From positions 6,262,001 through 6,326,000 of the forward strand of contig NC_068569.1 of NCBI RefSeq assembly GCF_025698545.1: a stretch of 64,000 bases of DNA. The letters run 5' to 3'. The position numbers and the translations under genes were made by a program. Origin of the DNA: Gossypium raimondii. Taxonomy: Eukaryota; Streptophyta; Magnoliopsida; Malvales; Malvaceae. Below are positions 11,797 through 24,179 of the stretch, piece by piece (the first letter of the stretch is position 1; each line of letters begins with the position of its first letter). The notes beneath the pieces are model-generated. The model saw nothing but the letters and a program-made list of their open reading frames with translations. It was not told the DNA's origin and did no database searches.

Positions 11797-12460
11797 TAGA
11801 GATGTTTAAACAGTCGGATTCAATTAATACTCAAATTGAATAGATATTAATCGAATTAAATGAAATCATAAAAATTTTAACTGTTAATTAAGCCGAAATT
11901 TTTTTTGACCAAAATAATTTCGGTTAATTTGAGCCGTAAACCGAATTAACCGAATTTTTTACATTTTTTTGTTTTGTTCAAATAAGTTTGAAATAAGAAA
12001 AAATATCATTTCAATATTATTTTTCTTTGCTTTTAATTCAAATAAGAAAGCAAAAATAACTCAATAGCAACACTAATTTTGAGTTTGACTTTAAGGCTTC
12101 TTTCTTTTGCTCTTTTTATTTTTAGTTTAAAATATAAAATATATTATGATTTTAATCTCATTATAATAATTTGTATAAGTTCAATCCGTTTTAAGCGCAT
12201 TCTTTAATTTTTATATTTTGAGCTTATATAATATATCAGACCTATCTAATATATTGGGTCTATAATATTTTATTATTAATAATTTTGGTTAATCGATTAA
12301 TTCGATTAATTATCTAGTTTCAATTTAATTAATCGTTGATCAAAATTTTAAAAAAATCTTAACCGATCCCCAACCAAATTAAATTTAACGGTTGACTAAT
12401 TAATTGAAATAATTTGGTTCGTCAATTAATTCGGTTAAAACCAAATTATGCGCACCCCTA
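11797..12460. mobile_element. hAT-like MITE present only in copy 1
   Basis: The right end reads GCGCACCCCTA and the left end TAGAGATGTTTAAAC, a diverged inverted repeat. The interior is rich in complementary AATTAACCGAATT and TTCGGTTAATT stretches. The paralogous site in copy 2 (about 28950, AATGAGATCTAATCAAAG) and the older paralogue near 19055 (AATGAGCCCTAGGCAAAG) lack it. The insertion is thus specific to copy 1. A target duplication is not evident. Confidence 0.6.
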
Positions 12461-13639
12461 ACTAAGCAAAGATATGCACAACATAAATAACACTTATAGT
12501 AGCCAAAAATAAAAGTGTAACTATAGAGAGTAAACCTTATTATACGCAACCTGGTAAACCGAGTCATTCCACCAAACATCTAAAGTACATGAACCTTTTA
12601 ATAATGTGAATCAAGCAAATACACGTAGATAAAATAACTCATAAAAAGTGACGTGTTAGCTCCAACCCGAAGACGCCAATTGTCCATAAGAATTATGTCC
12701 GCCTCTATAATTAAGATTTAGGTTCATGTCTCCATAAAAAATGTGACCGCTTATCTACCGGAAACCATAGTAAAAACATGAGTTCTTCTTTCTCAACAAA
12801 GAACCTTTACTTCAATCTTTATGATCTTTGATAGTTCTTATGGCTTTCAAGAAATTCCATGCTATTTGCATGCACGCAAGACAACAAGGTCAGTCAAGCT
12901 AGCTTACCTTTCTTATGAAACTCCACCTAGCTCAAGGACACCAACAATATATAGGATAACTAGATTGAATCTTGCATTCACTACAATGGTGATTTAAGAT
13001 AGGTACAACCATTCTTTCACTGATCCAAACGAAAAACACTTTCAGTCAAATCTCTGCCTTTAACTCACTACCATTTTCCTAGATTCAGTTATCTTTCCAC
13101 TCTATTCTTTTTGATTAATTAAACAGTTTCAGAGTCAACTAAATTGCCTGATGATGATGGTATTATAACTATGTATTTAATCAATTCTTTGATAGTACAA
13201 AACAATGGAAACTAATCATGTCTTCGAAAGCTCAAACCCGTTAAAAGGAAAGACAAAACTTGTCTTATGTCCGATGAATGCCCTGAAAGAAAGAAACTAC
13301 TAGTTTTATTTGCTTTCTTCAATTGATCCAATATAAAATGGAATTGTCAAATTGGGATAAACTGTCCTTATTGCATATTAATATCAGGATTCCAAACCCT
13401 ATAGAAGATATTTCATCATGTCAATTTAACTACGAAACCAAGGAGTAATTTCTTCCCATTCCATTTAGAACCTGTTTTTTTAGATCGGTAGTAACAGAAA
13501 TAGGAATTCGGTTCATATCATGTAAAAAATCCAATTATGTGAGGAAATACGCATGCTCAACGCTGCATAAATTAAGTTCAGGAAACAATGTCCCCACCTG
13601 GTTGTTCGAACTAAAACGATATTAGCGCACAGGACTGCT

Positions 13640-13890
13640 CTATACAGAGTCAAGTATGGTGCTTTAGTGCCATATGGTATATCTATCTGGACCATTATAA
13701 ACATGCCATGCTTGGCACAATAGACTTTGGTGCCATATGGTATAGCTATCTTCACCATTATAACCCTGCCATATTTGGCACAAAAGACAGATTCACAGAC
13801 AGCAAAAGTTACCTAATAGACACATGATATAATTCATGAAAAATTTGCCTAATAAACATGCCATACTTGGCACAAAAGACAGATACAAAT
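13640..13890. repeat. Cluster of near-palindromic GCCATA...TGGCAC repeats
   Basis: Repeated motifs GTGCCATATGGTAT and CATGCCATACTTGGCAC alternate with ACCATTATAA linkers. The same cluster occurs at about 16905-17400, 30255-30490 and 31890-32350. The repeats produce minus-strand ORFs with recurring IPYGTK and AKxGMFIMV strings. Those are translations of the repeat rather than a protein family. Confidence 0.6.
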
Positions 13891-14879
13891 ACTTGGAGAA
13901 GATATTTGATATTAAGACTTTTTATCATCAGCTCCTTTACAAGGACGAAGTTTCAATGCCAAAAACAATTGCCTTTTTTAACTTTAAAGATAGACACAGA
14001 CAGGAATAGCTGGTTTCAAACGCCCTATATATATGATGTTGTGCTACACTTGTATCATCAAAGTTCCACTACTTTGGCATTACAATGGCCATTTTCTTCC
14101 TATCGTACTGATACTAGTTCCTCAAGTCAGTAACAAAATGATAGAGGGTAGGTATTATGCAATCCCAAGAAATTGCAATGCTTTGCTCCTAGCAATGGCC
14201 TCGCATATCGGATCAGTGATTTACCAGATAAACTTACCAGTCCAATCACACCATGGTGAGCAATGAGTGTAACTGATGAAGGTGATGTTTATGTCATTGG
14301 GGAGATGAGTCCATCGTTACAGTTTCCAATGGTCTCAGGATTGCCTGATGCTGGAAAGGACTAGGAAAAAGAGGAGAAAAACATGGATGAGGGATAAATT
14401 TCCTTCGCAATCCTACTAGTTGTGTTCGCTTCCTCTCTCTATAAAGACTGAAAATGTCCACATAGGTTACCATGCCACCATGAAATTGCTTACTGATTGG
14501 ATTGATCAACTGTGAGTACAGTGTCACTATGAAATTGTCCATTCTCTTGTAGTTTTTCATGTCCTCGATTAAATACAAACTAAGAAGCTATGCGTTCTAT
14601 CAGCAAAATAAATTCTACAATAAACAAACATTTATCTGTAAATTAGCAAGAAATTCAGATAAATTAGTCAGAAAAGAGAGAGAGAAAATTATGTTAACAA
14701 AGGAAGTCATCAAATACACAGAACCATTTAGCAAAGTACATTCAAATATTTCTCATTTTGTAAAACAGGGTAAAATTATGGTAAGCAAAAAAGAGAAAGG
14801 AAAATAAAAGCAAGTAGATTTTTTAAATTTGTTTGATAAATATTTTTCTTTATGCTTATTGATGTTTTTATCACGTCAG

Positions 14880-17800
14880 ATTTCAGCCATTAAGCAAGAC
14901 GCTAAGCTTTTCCTACTTGTTCATGATTGAGGCAGTCCATGTGGATTTAACATGGAAGCTTAATTTCACTCAAAGTCCAACAAATCAAGCAACGTAATGT
15001 TCCATAGTCACATCAAGATATGTGAAAAAGTAAATTTTTATCAAAACTAAACTCATCTGAGAACCCAAAACGAGCAAATCTAAGAACAGCATTCATATTT
15101 CACCTTTGCTACAAAATTTGAACAATGCCGACCAAAGGGTAAAAGGTCCAAATTGTCAGCAAAATAAAAAATGGAAAAATACTTATTTAAATGGACAATT
15201 TTGCTTTCAAATCACCTATGGAGACTTTGAGGAATTCTGTGGCCAAGTAAAGATAAAGGCTAAATGTAATTTCTTGAATTTGACCAAATACGGATTATCA
15301 TTCAAATTCAAGAATCAAAATCATTGATCTGAAATGGTAATTGATTTATTTATTTTTCCTTAGCTTTTTGTCTACAATTCTGTGTTGTAGGTATAAAGGT
15401 TTATAAATATAATTGAAGAGCATGTACAAAGACAAAAATTGATGGAGAAAAGGTGGATTTCACTCTTCCACATTACGGATTACACTATAAAATTTGTGCA
15501 CCAAATGTTTAAGAGTATCGGTTTCAAACGAAGGTTTACTTTCTAGCATTCTAATAATTTCATAGTCCAAAATGATTCGCCAATATAGTAATGAAAGTGT
15601 TATTACAAATGGTAAATTTGATAGTACATAAACCGGTTATATCACCAATCAATTCACTAATTACTTAAAGCATGTGAATTTTTTTATTATGTAAATTAAA
15701 CAAGTACACGTGGATTGAATAATTTATGGAAAGTGACATGTTGATCTTAATCTAGAGATGCTAATTGTCGATAAACGTTACGACTGATTCTATAAAAGAA
15801 ATTTAGGCTAACGTGGCCGCTTATTTACCGAAAACCGTACTACAGTAGTACGAGTTCTCTATCTTGACAAACAGCCTCTACTTCAACCCTTATGATGATA
15901 ACTCTTCAAGCTTTCAATAATTTCCGTGCGCATAAGAGATCAATCAAATAAGGGGTCTACCATAGGCAAACAAGAAATAGTGCTATGATTAAGTATTATA
16001 CTTGATCCAATAAGGTCAGTCAAGCAAACTTATTTTCTTATGAAACTCCGCCTCTCTTACTAAAGTATACCAACAACATACTAGAGAATTAGACTGAATC
16101 TTGCTTTCACTACAATGGTGCCTCAAGATAGCCATAACCATTCTCCTTCTCTGATCTAACTTCTCTTTCAAAGAAGAAAAATACATTACACTCAAATCTC
16201 TGCATTTAACTCACCATTAGTTTTTTAGCATCGGTTGTTTTTAGCTATATGATATTTGTTCAAGCCTAATTTGATTCAATATATGAATTTAAAATTTTAT
16301 TCAAGTATACTCATATTTGTATATGGCCGGTAAAGATCAACTCATATTATTATTATTTTTAAAATATAATTATTTTTATTTAATATTTAATAATTATATA
16401 TATCTTTTATTACTATTATATATTTTTCTTTTATTAAAATTTTAAATATAAAAAATTAATATATCTTTAAATATTTAAATTCTAGTGTTTTTTTTAGTTT
16501 TTCATAGGATATAAATTATATAGTATATAAAATAAATGAAAAATAATATATCATAGACATGAAAATGTGGTGAGCTTGCTTGACGATATTTTAAATGGTT
16601 TTTTTGTCTAAATCCATTTTTAATCCTTCTTTTTTAACTATTTCAAATTTCAAGTAAACTTTCGAGTTTTAATGACTTTTAGCCCTTAAACAAATCTAGA
16701 TAAACTCAAATAAAAAAAATTCAAATAATGTGAAGTGAAATTAGCACATAGAAATGTTCACGATAACTCAAGTTGGTTTATACCAGCTATTTGTCATATA
16801 TTTTTATGTCATGCTTAAATATTTTAACTATGTCTAGTAAAAAAGTATATAATTAAATGTGATAGCAATGCCTATATTTTGAATATAGTTTGTATATATG
16901 ATTTTCGTGTCATATGGCAAAGTTTATAGTGGTCCAGATAGACATATCATATGGCACCAAACGCATACATACATTCCATACTAAGGGTGAGTTTGGATGG
17001 GCGGTACGTTTACTTGCGGTTAGTGTAAAAACAGCGGTGGTGGTGAGATTAGATACTGTAGCGATATTGTAGCGTGAGACAAAAAATAAGCTAAACGCAC
17101 CGCACCGCACCGCACCCAATCGCCCATCCAAACCCACCTTAAGAATATTCAATTCTACCACTATCACAAACATGCCATATGTGGCATAAAATATAGGCAT
17201 GCAATAAAAGTTGCCTAATAGATGCATCTTACCATCCATGGTTGTCCTTATCTTTAGAGTAGAAAAATGGAGTTTTTTTGGTAATAATATATGTATTGTA
17301 CGTATGATTTCTTTCCATGTAAGGATGCACATTGTGTTCTTGTGAGAATAAAATATTTGGAAATAAATCTGGCATACTTGGCACAAAAGGACATACAGCA
17401 AATGTTGCCTAATAGACGCACCTACCATTCATGGTTGTCTCTATCTTTTTGGTAAAAAATGCAACCTTTTTGCCTAATAGGCCACTCAAATTTTTAGAAA
17501 ATTGTAATTAGGCCCCGTAAAATTTTTGAAAAATTCTTACTATTATTTTTTTTTTTGAAAAATTTCATTAAACTCTCTTAAAATTTTTTAAAATTTTCAT
17601 TATTCTCATTAAAAATTATAATTAGACCCTTAATTTTATTTTTGAATATTTTACAAGAGCTCACAAAATTTAATCCCTAAGATCCGTCACTGCCTATAAA
17701 TATGATGTTTTGCAACTCTCAGTGTACCAAAGCCCATTCCTTTGACATGACAATGCCATTTTCTTCCTGTCATACTAAGACTAGTTCTTCAAGTCAACAA

Positions 17801-18200
17801 AATGATTGAGTGCATGTGTTGTGGAACCCTAAATAGTGCATTGCTCCAAGCAATGACATCATATATCGGATCAGTGATTTACCAGATGTACTTATCATTC
17901 CAATCTCTTTCATGATGGCTATGATGAAGTCAGTGGCGGCGATGTTTGCATCATCAGGGAAATGAGTCCATTGTTAGAATTTCCAATAATCTCATAATTA
18001 CCTGATGCTGGAAAAGAAGGTCAAGGAAATGGAGAAAGTCGCGGAAGAGGTGAATGCCTTTTCTTCTTTTTCTATATCTATTTCAAGCCTTCTTCAACAG
18101 AGCCTAAAACTTGCCGCAGAAGTTACAGTACCACCATGAAATTGATTCCTGATTGGATTGATCAACTATCAGTATAGCTTCTCCTTAAAATTTTAACTTC
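14880..18200. repeat. Older internal repeat, unit 2
   Basis: Diverged version of 10345-14600 in the same orientation. It lacks the hAT-like MITE of unit 1 but carries its own MITE at 16985-17139. About 16240-16760 is AT-rich sequence not seen in unit 1. No gene is recognisable. Confidence 0.5.
16985..17139. mobile_element. Tourist-like (PIF/Harbinger) MITE, 155 bp
   Basis: Terminal inverted repeats of about 20 bp: GGGTGAGTTTGGATGGGCG at the left and the complement of AGGTGGGTTTGGATGGGCG at the right. They are flanked by TAA on both sides (16982-16984 and 17140-17142). The paralogous position in copy 2 (31963-31965) is an uninterrupted ATATTAAGAATA, a clean empty site. The 3-bp TAA target duplication fits PIF/Harbinger-class elements. 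Confidence 0.85.
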
Positions 18201-18239
18201 TGGCTTTAACGTTGTATCATCCATTCCTTAAAAATCTAA

Positions 18240-19210
18240 CTGTTAATTGTTGGGAATGAGGTTAAGATGGTATATTTATTCAATGTAACTCAAAAGTACT
18301 GTAACCAAGCAAAGAAGCTTGGGCTAAACCAACCTACGTTGAACATATTAAGACTTTATTGATATTTGACATATCAAGGTCTATCTTATTGTCTTGTTAC
18401 CATTTTGTTTAAGAACCTGAAAAATACAGTTCAAAACTTGTAGATCATAATGATATGCCGATAAGAAGATTCATACTATGCTAACTTGTTAAAAATGCTA
18501 TCCAAAAGGTTGACCCAACAACAAGTAATTAAATAGGTGTAATCACATATGACAAAGTGAACAAGTTAAACTTGATCCAGAAAAGGAGAAAGAGGTCTTC
18601 TGATCAGGTTCCTTGATGTCAAATTGCTCAATTCCTTTCCATCTTATCCAACAAAGTAAAATATACAAGCACAATGCTCTTTGTATAATAATAGCACATT
18701 ACAATTGGCACTAGACAAGAAATTTCTTTTTCCCAAAAATAAGGAAACAACGATGTTTATCAATGTAAAGACGAATCAAATATAATATATGTAACTAGAT
18801 GGTCAGAATTCATATGTTAAGATACTTTTTCTTTCAGGGTTTTGAGTTATGGCAAAAGAAGGAAGCCCATGCACCAAGTAATCAAGTTTCTGCAGTATCA
18901 GAGATGGCAATAATCCCATTGTCCAACATTTGATTCAACAATATAGTCTATTTAGAGCAGTTTAAATAAAAAAACTAAAATGTGAGAACAAATAGACAAC
19001 CAAGCCTGGCAGAGCATGGGTAATCTCGTCAAGACCCACGAAACAAAATGCATCATGGCAATGAGCCCTAGGCAAAGATAAGCATTGCCCAAATAACACC
19101 TATAGTTTGCCAGTATAATACTAAAAATGTAATTACAAAGAGCAAACTTGTTCACCCAATCAGTTCACCAATTACCTAAAGTGTGAACCTTTTTACTATG
19201 TAAACTAAGC
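18240..19210. other. Non-coding, fragments of the internal repeat
   Basis: 18325-18560 matches 20360-20600 and 33060-33420 (ACCAACCTACGTTGAACA). 18930-19205 matches 11620-12600 and 28780-29090. The small minus ORF at 18952-19155 has no recognisable family. No gene is supported. Confidence 0.45.
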
Positions 19211-19218
19211 AAGTATAC

Positions 19219-20144
19219 ATGGGGGTGTGTAAAAAAATTTTAAACCGAAGTTAACCGATTCGAAAAATCAAAATTTTCTCGGTGTAATTGGTTTTTATTT
19301 TTCGATTTATTTGATTTATTCGGTTGATTTTTTATTTTGACATTTTAAACCGAATAAACCAATTAAAACCATAACCCATGATTCATTTGTATACCCAACC
19401 CTAAATTTAAACTTTAAATCCAAATACCTGTTAAAAATTAAGAATTTTAAAGATCAAACCCATTAAAATTTAAAACCAGTACTCATTAATATTTAAAACC
19501 CGAATTGGTAATTTAATTTTTTACAATATTCATTTTGGTTTTGATAATTTAATATATAAAAAATCCAAAATTATACATACTCGTTAAGAATAGTAGAAGA
19601 CATGAAAATTGTATATATAGCATGTAAAAAACAAATATTTTTGAGTTCATTAAAATTTGTTTGATTTAATTTTGAATAATTTTATAATAAATTTGAAATA
19701 AAAAATTAAAACTAATACGGTATACTAAATTGAAGAACGAATATAATTATCTAAAAAAATTAAAGGAAAAAAATTATAAGTACCTCAATTATGTTATGAA
19801 TATTTTATTATTAAGTAAATGTCCATCAAGATCAAGATAAGTTTGATGAAATTTAGAACTCTAATTTAATTAGAAGTAGAGTTTATTTCCTTTCTACTTC
19901 TTATATCTTGCCCTCCCAATTTCTATGTTATTTTACTTTCTTTGATATTTATTTCATAATAAATTAGAATTGTTTTCCAACTCAGAAAAAAAAAATCTAA
20001 AAACTGAGAAGCCAAATAAAATTTTCAATTCGATTATTTGGTTTTGCTCTCTAGGCAGATTCGGCTTATTCTGTTCACATAGATAATTCGACTTATGCAA
20101 TTTTTGGTATAAAAAAACCAAATCAACTGAATGCCCACCCCGTT
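19219..20144. mobile_element. hAT-like MITE, 926 bp
   Basis: It is flanked by the perfect octamer AAGTATAC at 19211-19218 and 20145-20152. The ends ATGGGGGTGTG and CCCACCCCGTT are imperfect inverted repeats. Inside are long AT-rich stretches with AAACCGAATAAACC and CGGTTGATTTTTT-like complementary runs. The plus and minus ORFs at 20034-20366 overlap the element end and are not genes. The 8-bp duplication and G-rich ends fit the hAT superfamily. Confidence 0.75.
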
Positions 20145-20359
20145 AAGTATACATGAAAGACATGTTAACATGTTGACATTCTTGTGGATCACCAAATGTA
20201 TTGTAGAATTTGATAATGACTTTAAAAGGAACAAAGTAGACATTTGGTTTTTATTCACCAAGTTCGAGTTTTCAGAAGTGAATTCTGACCACCAATGGTT
20301 GACCACAAAGCTAAGATTGTAGATAAATAGTACTTCTACAAAATAACTTGGAAGTACTT

Positions 20360-21037
20360 TAACCAAGCAAAGAAGCTTCGGCTAAAACAACCTACGTTGA
20401 ACATATTAAGACTCCAGTGAGGTTTTGACATATCAAGGTTATATCCTACTGTCTCAGTACAAATAAGTGAGCGATACCAACTTTTTAAGAACCAGAAAAA
20501 ACACAATTCAAAACTTCAAATTCATAAAGATATCGGCAAGTACTCAGAAAATTCATGAAAAAATGGGTAAATATGCTTATATGAAAATTTGTAGTATGCA
20601 AACTTGTAAACAAATTTATGATTAAAAACAGAAATAAACCTGGCACGCAAAGGTTGTTATAAAATTTTGACACAGTAGATTTCATTTTACGCTCTTACTA
20701 AAAAGCTCACACCAAAACCGAGGCCAGTATAATTCCAGGATTTCTACCACTCCCACATAGTGACAATCAGCAGTCAAAATCCATAAGCCCAACAAGGACG
20801 CCAATTGCCAACCATTTGTTAAGGGAAATTTTCGTGTGGATTAAGCAAATAATGTAAAACCAAAGTTGATAAGCAAATCAAAATTCCAATGTCTCGTATT
20901 CATAACATTTCTAGGGAACAGCAGAACAAAACATAAACTTGAACATTCTAAGTAAAAGGGAAGAAAAAAACTGATTTTAGTATTAAATCCCCACTACTAC
21001 TTTCAGTCCGTACATAACAGAAGGTAAACATATAAAC
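20360..21037. other. 3' flank of RPL10a copy 1
   Basis: 20360-20600 belongs to the internal repeat family also seen at 18325 and 33060. From about 20620 the sequence matches 34360-34797 closely. It includes the RPL10a 3' untranslated region on the minus strand. No other gene is seen. Confidence 0.5.
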
Positions 21038-22610
21038 TCAAAAGATCCTGTTTGAAGGACCCATTGTGCTCTTCAAGTAGAGGCACCTCACCTGCAATTA
21101 AGACACAATCAGCATCGTGAAAATTATCGCAAAATCACATATTTATGCTCTATCAAAAGCAAAGATAAGAAGACTTACATTTTGCCAATTTTTCTTCAAC
21201 AAGGAAACAAGGAAATTGACGCTCATTTGCACATTTTGGAAGATCTGCTTCTCCTCCATTGCAACATTCCCAACAGCAACTCCCATGCATAGAACCTTCT
21301 TCAGCTGGAACTTAACCATTGCCTTTGTCTCATTCACCTTCGACTCTAGTGATTCCTGGTGAGTGACAAGGGTTGGGAATTTACCTGTGTGTGACAACAG
21401 CAAGATAAAAAAAATTCATGTCAGAACAGATAAATGCAAAATGCACATATTCAGGAGGGCAATCCAAAAACAGATGCTCTTATATAGCACTAGCCTGCTT
21501 TGTTGAGACCAGGACCCAGAAGACGTGGGATTTGCTTGATGACAGATTCAGAAGCCAAAAAGGCATGATACTTCTTCGCAAGCTTCTTCACCAATTTCTT
21601 ATTCTTGTTCAGTTTCTTCAATGCTTCCACATCCATATAATCCAAACCTATCTTCTCTGCCTGCAGTACACATTAAACCATTTAAGTTGGCCCTTTTTGA
21701 CCAGAGTCCAAACAATACATTCCATCAGATTTTAAAGGATTTATACTGTACATGTTATACCTGAGTCTAGACATAAACTTCTCTTATAGGAAATGTAAAC
21801 AATCAAAGTTTCACATAAGAAAGCTGCAAAATCACCTCTTCAACGTGTTGGGCATCTCCAAGCATGCAAATCTTCATCTTGGGGCGAGGAATATGTGGCA
21901 GCTTCACGGATCCACTGAATCGCTTGTCTTTTTGAGGATCATAGTTTTTCAGACCAATCTGGAGTTCAATGGTCTCAGTAAATTTGCGCTGTTTCTCCTT
22001 TGACTGAGTTACAATGGTTGATATAGCTTCTCTAAGCGCATCACTCTGAAGCTTACTGTAAATAAGATATCCAAAACCTTTCAGGAAAGAAAACTATAAA
22101 CCACCTCACAAACTTCATAAGTTTGCATAACGAAGGGTTAATCATGGCACCATAAACAATTCAAAATCACAAAATGAACACCCCGAAACAATGCATAGTT
22201 CAAGCAAATAATTCTCAGAATGGTTCCCCTGGCACTGATGACAATCCAAATTCACAACTTAAAATTCACAATCTAATCAACGAGACAAAACATTGAGTGC
22301 TAACTAAAAGTGAACACTAAGAATACCTAACGAAAACGCTATTTCAAAATATTTCAAAGGTTAAAGTACCTAACAGATTATCCTATAAAACACAAATGAA
22401 AGAAGGAACCAACTCTTCTAATTCGAGTCCAGTAAATCAATCATCAATAGCAAAATTAAAATGACCTCAACTCTGAATCAACAACTGATTATTTCACCGA
22501 TGAAAGCACCCAACAGATTATCCTATAAAATACAAATAACGAAAGGGTCCAAACTCTCCTAATTCGATTCCATAAATCAATAATCAATAGCAAAATATAC
22601 ATCACCTCAT
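21038..22610 (-). CDS. RPL10A: 60S ribosomal protein L10a (uL1), copy 1
   Basis: Coding exons on the minus strand are 22606-22610 (ATG AG), 21836-22055, 21495-21660, 21179-21384 and 21038-21091. They join in frame to 216 residues, the usual length for plant L10a. Recognisable blocks are [88 protein letters not shown] and [20 protein letters not shown]. uL1 forms the mobile L1 stalk of the large cytosolic ribosomal subunit and acts in E-site tRNA release. The third intron has a GC donor (AG then GCTAGT at 21494 downward), discussed as a finding. Retaining that intron would hit an immediate in-frame TAG. The twin copy at 34798-36585 is also intact; they differ for example at residue 19 (Thr here, Ala there). 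Confidence 0.95.
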
Positions 22611-22920
22611 CTTTGAATCTTTGTTCTTTCCACAAACAATAAAATTTTACCTGCGAAACAAGGTTACAAAGTCATCAAAAACTTAAAGAAGTCTTAAAAT
22701 GAAATTAGATCTGCGATGAAATGGGCGTTATAGTAAAAGAGGGTTTAGACAGAGGGGGGGTGAGTAGCTACCGCCAACAAGAGATGAGAAAAACCCTGGC
22801 CAGATTTTCTAGGCTTTGTAGAAAACATATAGGCGGGTCAGTCGAAATAGTAAAACTAATCTTGGGCCACTGGCAGTCTAGCCCAATTTCCTGGAATTAT
22901 GAATACAGCCCAGTTTAATA
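22611..22920 (-). promoter_or_regulatory. RPL10a copy 1 leader and promoter
   Basis: On the minus strand a CCTATATG TATA-like box lies at about 22825-22833. Site II-type boxes (TGGGCT, GGCCCA) lie upstream at about 22850-22920, as is usual for plant ribosomal protein genes. The leader probably holds an intron ending at TTTCGCAG (acceptor after 22651). That would give a final leader exon 22611-22650 before the ATG. The alternative, that CAG-GTAAAA is a donor, would leave no usable ATG exon. Confidence 0.5.
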
Positions 22921-24179
22921 CTAGATTGGTTCAGCCCAAAAAACTTAAATATTTGTTTGTTTATTATTATTATTATCTAATTTTAATTTAATTTTAACAT
23001 GAAATTTTAAAAATTAATCATCATATTTAAAAAAGTATTTTTTAAATTGCTTAATTTATCTGTTATATTTTATTTTCCAATACCTTTAAAAATATTTTTA
23101 TTTTTAAATTTAGTTTCATAAAATTTGATGTGTTATTTAATGGTTAAATTAAAATTTTAATAACAAAAGACTTAATTAATATAATATCAAAAATTAAATG
23201 TATAATTAAAATTTTTAAAGTTTAAAACTAATTTAAAATAAGGATTATAATTTAATTGAGGGAAATTTTACAACAACTTAAAAATTACAAAACTCATGCA
23301 ATCTTGTAAAATAATTGAGAATCTGTTTTCTTTTCTTCTAAGTTGTAACATTGAATATGTTCCTCTTCTTTTCGCCCTGAAATTGAATTCATTAACTCTT
23401 GCATTTTGAACACACTTTACCTTCTCCAAATTTACAAATCTATTTTGAAATTGCATATCTTCTTGAATTAATCTGAAATTTTCCGAATCTCGAAATTCCT
23501 TCAAATTATTTATAGTTCGATTCTATCTAACCTTGCAAAATATTCAAGACAAATTTTAAAAATTATTTATTACATTTTTGGAAAAGACGTAATTTATATA
23601 TATTTATTTTATTTTCAAATAAAGTTAACATTATTTACGCAATATATATAATAATTATTTTATGAAAAAATACATATTTCTTATAAAGTTTAAATATTTT
23701 ATTTTTCATTTTTGCTATGTGCCAAAATAAGAGATTGACACATGTTGCTATACTATCAGTTGTCATGCCATATCAACCTATTTTATTAGGTATCTAAAAT
23801 AAATATCAAATTAGATTATGATTTTTAAATTTAAGTATTAATTAAATCTAAAAATATTAGATACCAAATAGATAAAAAAATCACCAAATTTAAGTACCTT
23901 CTTATATATTATCCCATTTGTTAACTTGGTTGTAACTAAAAAGTTTATACACTGTAGTAAATGTCCCTACGCACCATAATGGGAAAATCATTGACTTTTT
24001 TACTACAAAAAAACTTTTTAGTTTTTCATTTAATTTTTTATTTCTTTTAGCCTTTAATTTTATTTGTTATCAAATCACTTCAAAATAAATCAAAACACCT
24101 CAGTATTTAATTAGTTTAAGATTTTAAATAAAATTTTAAATATTTTTTATAATAATAGTCTTTTCAAAAGTCATTTGTC
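22921..24179. other. AT-rich intergenic, mostly absent from copy 2
   Basis: This separates the divergently transcribed RPL10a and bZIP genes. The equivalent gap in copy 2 is only about 0.35 kb (36900-37240). About 0.9 kb is therefore either an insertion here or a deletion there. I see no terminal repeats or coding sequence; the small minus ORF at 23268-23504 has no recognisable family. Confidence 0.5.

Larger units (their letters stand above)
10345..14600. repeat. Older internal repeat, unit 1
   Basis: This unit has a second, more diverged version at about 14880-18200, with further fragments at 18320-19210 and 20360-20600. Shared blocks include AAAAGGTCCAAATTGTCAGC (11090/15148), CTATGGAGACTTTGAGGAAT (11216/15219), GTGACGTGTTAGCTCCAACC-like (12650/15735) and ATGATGTTGTGC-like sequence (14033/17701). 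It ends in a TATA-containing stretch CCCTATATATATGATG (about 14023) and an AT-rich tail. The small ORFs (13513-13758, 13858-14133, 14294-14578) are not conserved between the copies and match no family I know, so I read the unit as non-coding. Confidence 0.6.

Noticed and set aside
13513-13758. Minus-strand ORF with repeated IPYGTK strings
   Set aside because: The strings come from the near-palindromic DNA repeats and the frame is not kept in the other copies.
14033-14570. Possible microRNA precursor near the TATA-bearing stretch
   Set aside because: I could find neither a long near-perfect stem nor a known plant microRNA sequence by eye.
16910-17428. Minus-strand ORF of 172 codons
   Set aside because: It runs through the 155-bp MITE, which is absent from copy 2, so the frame is accidental.
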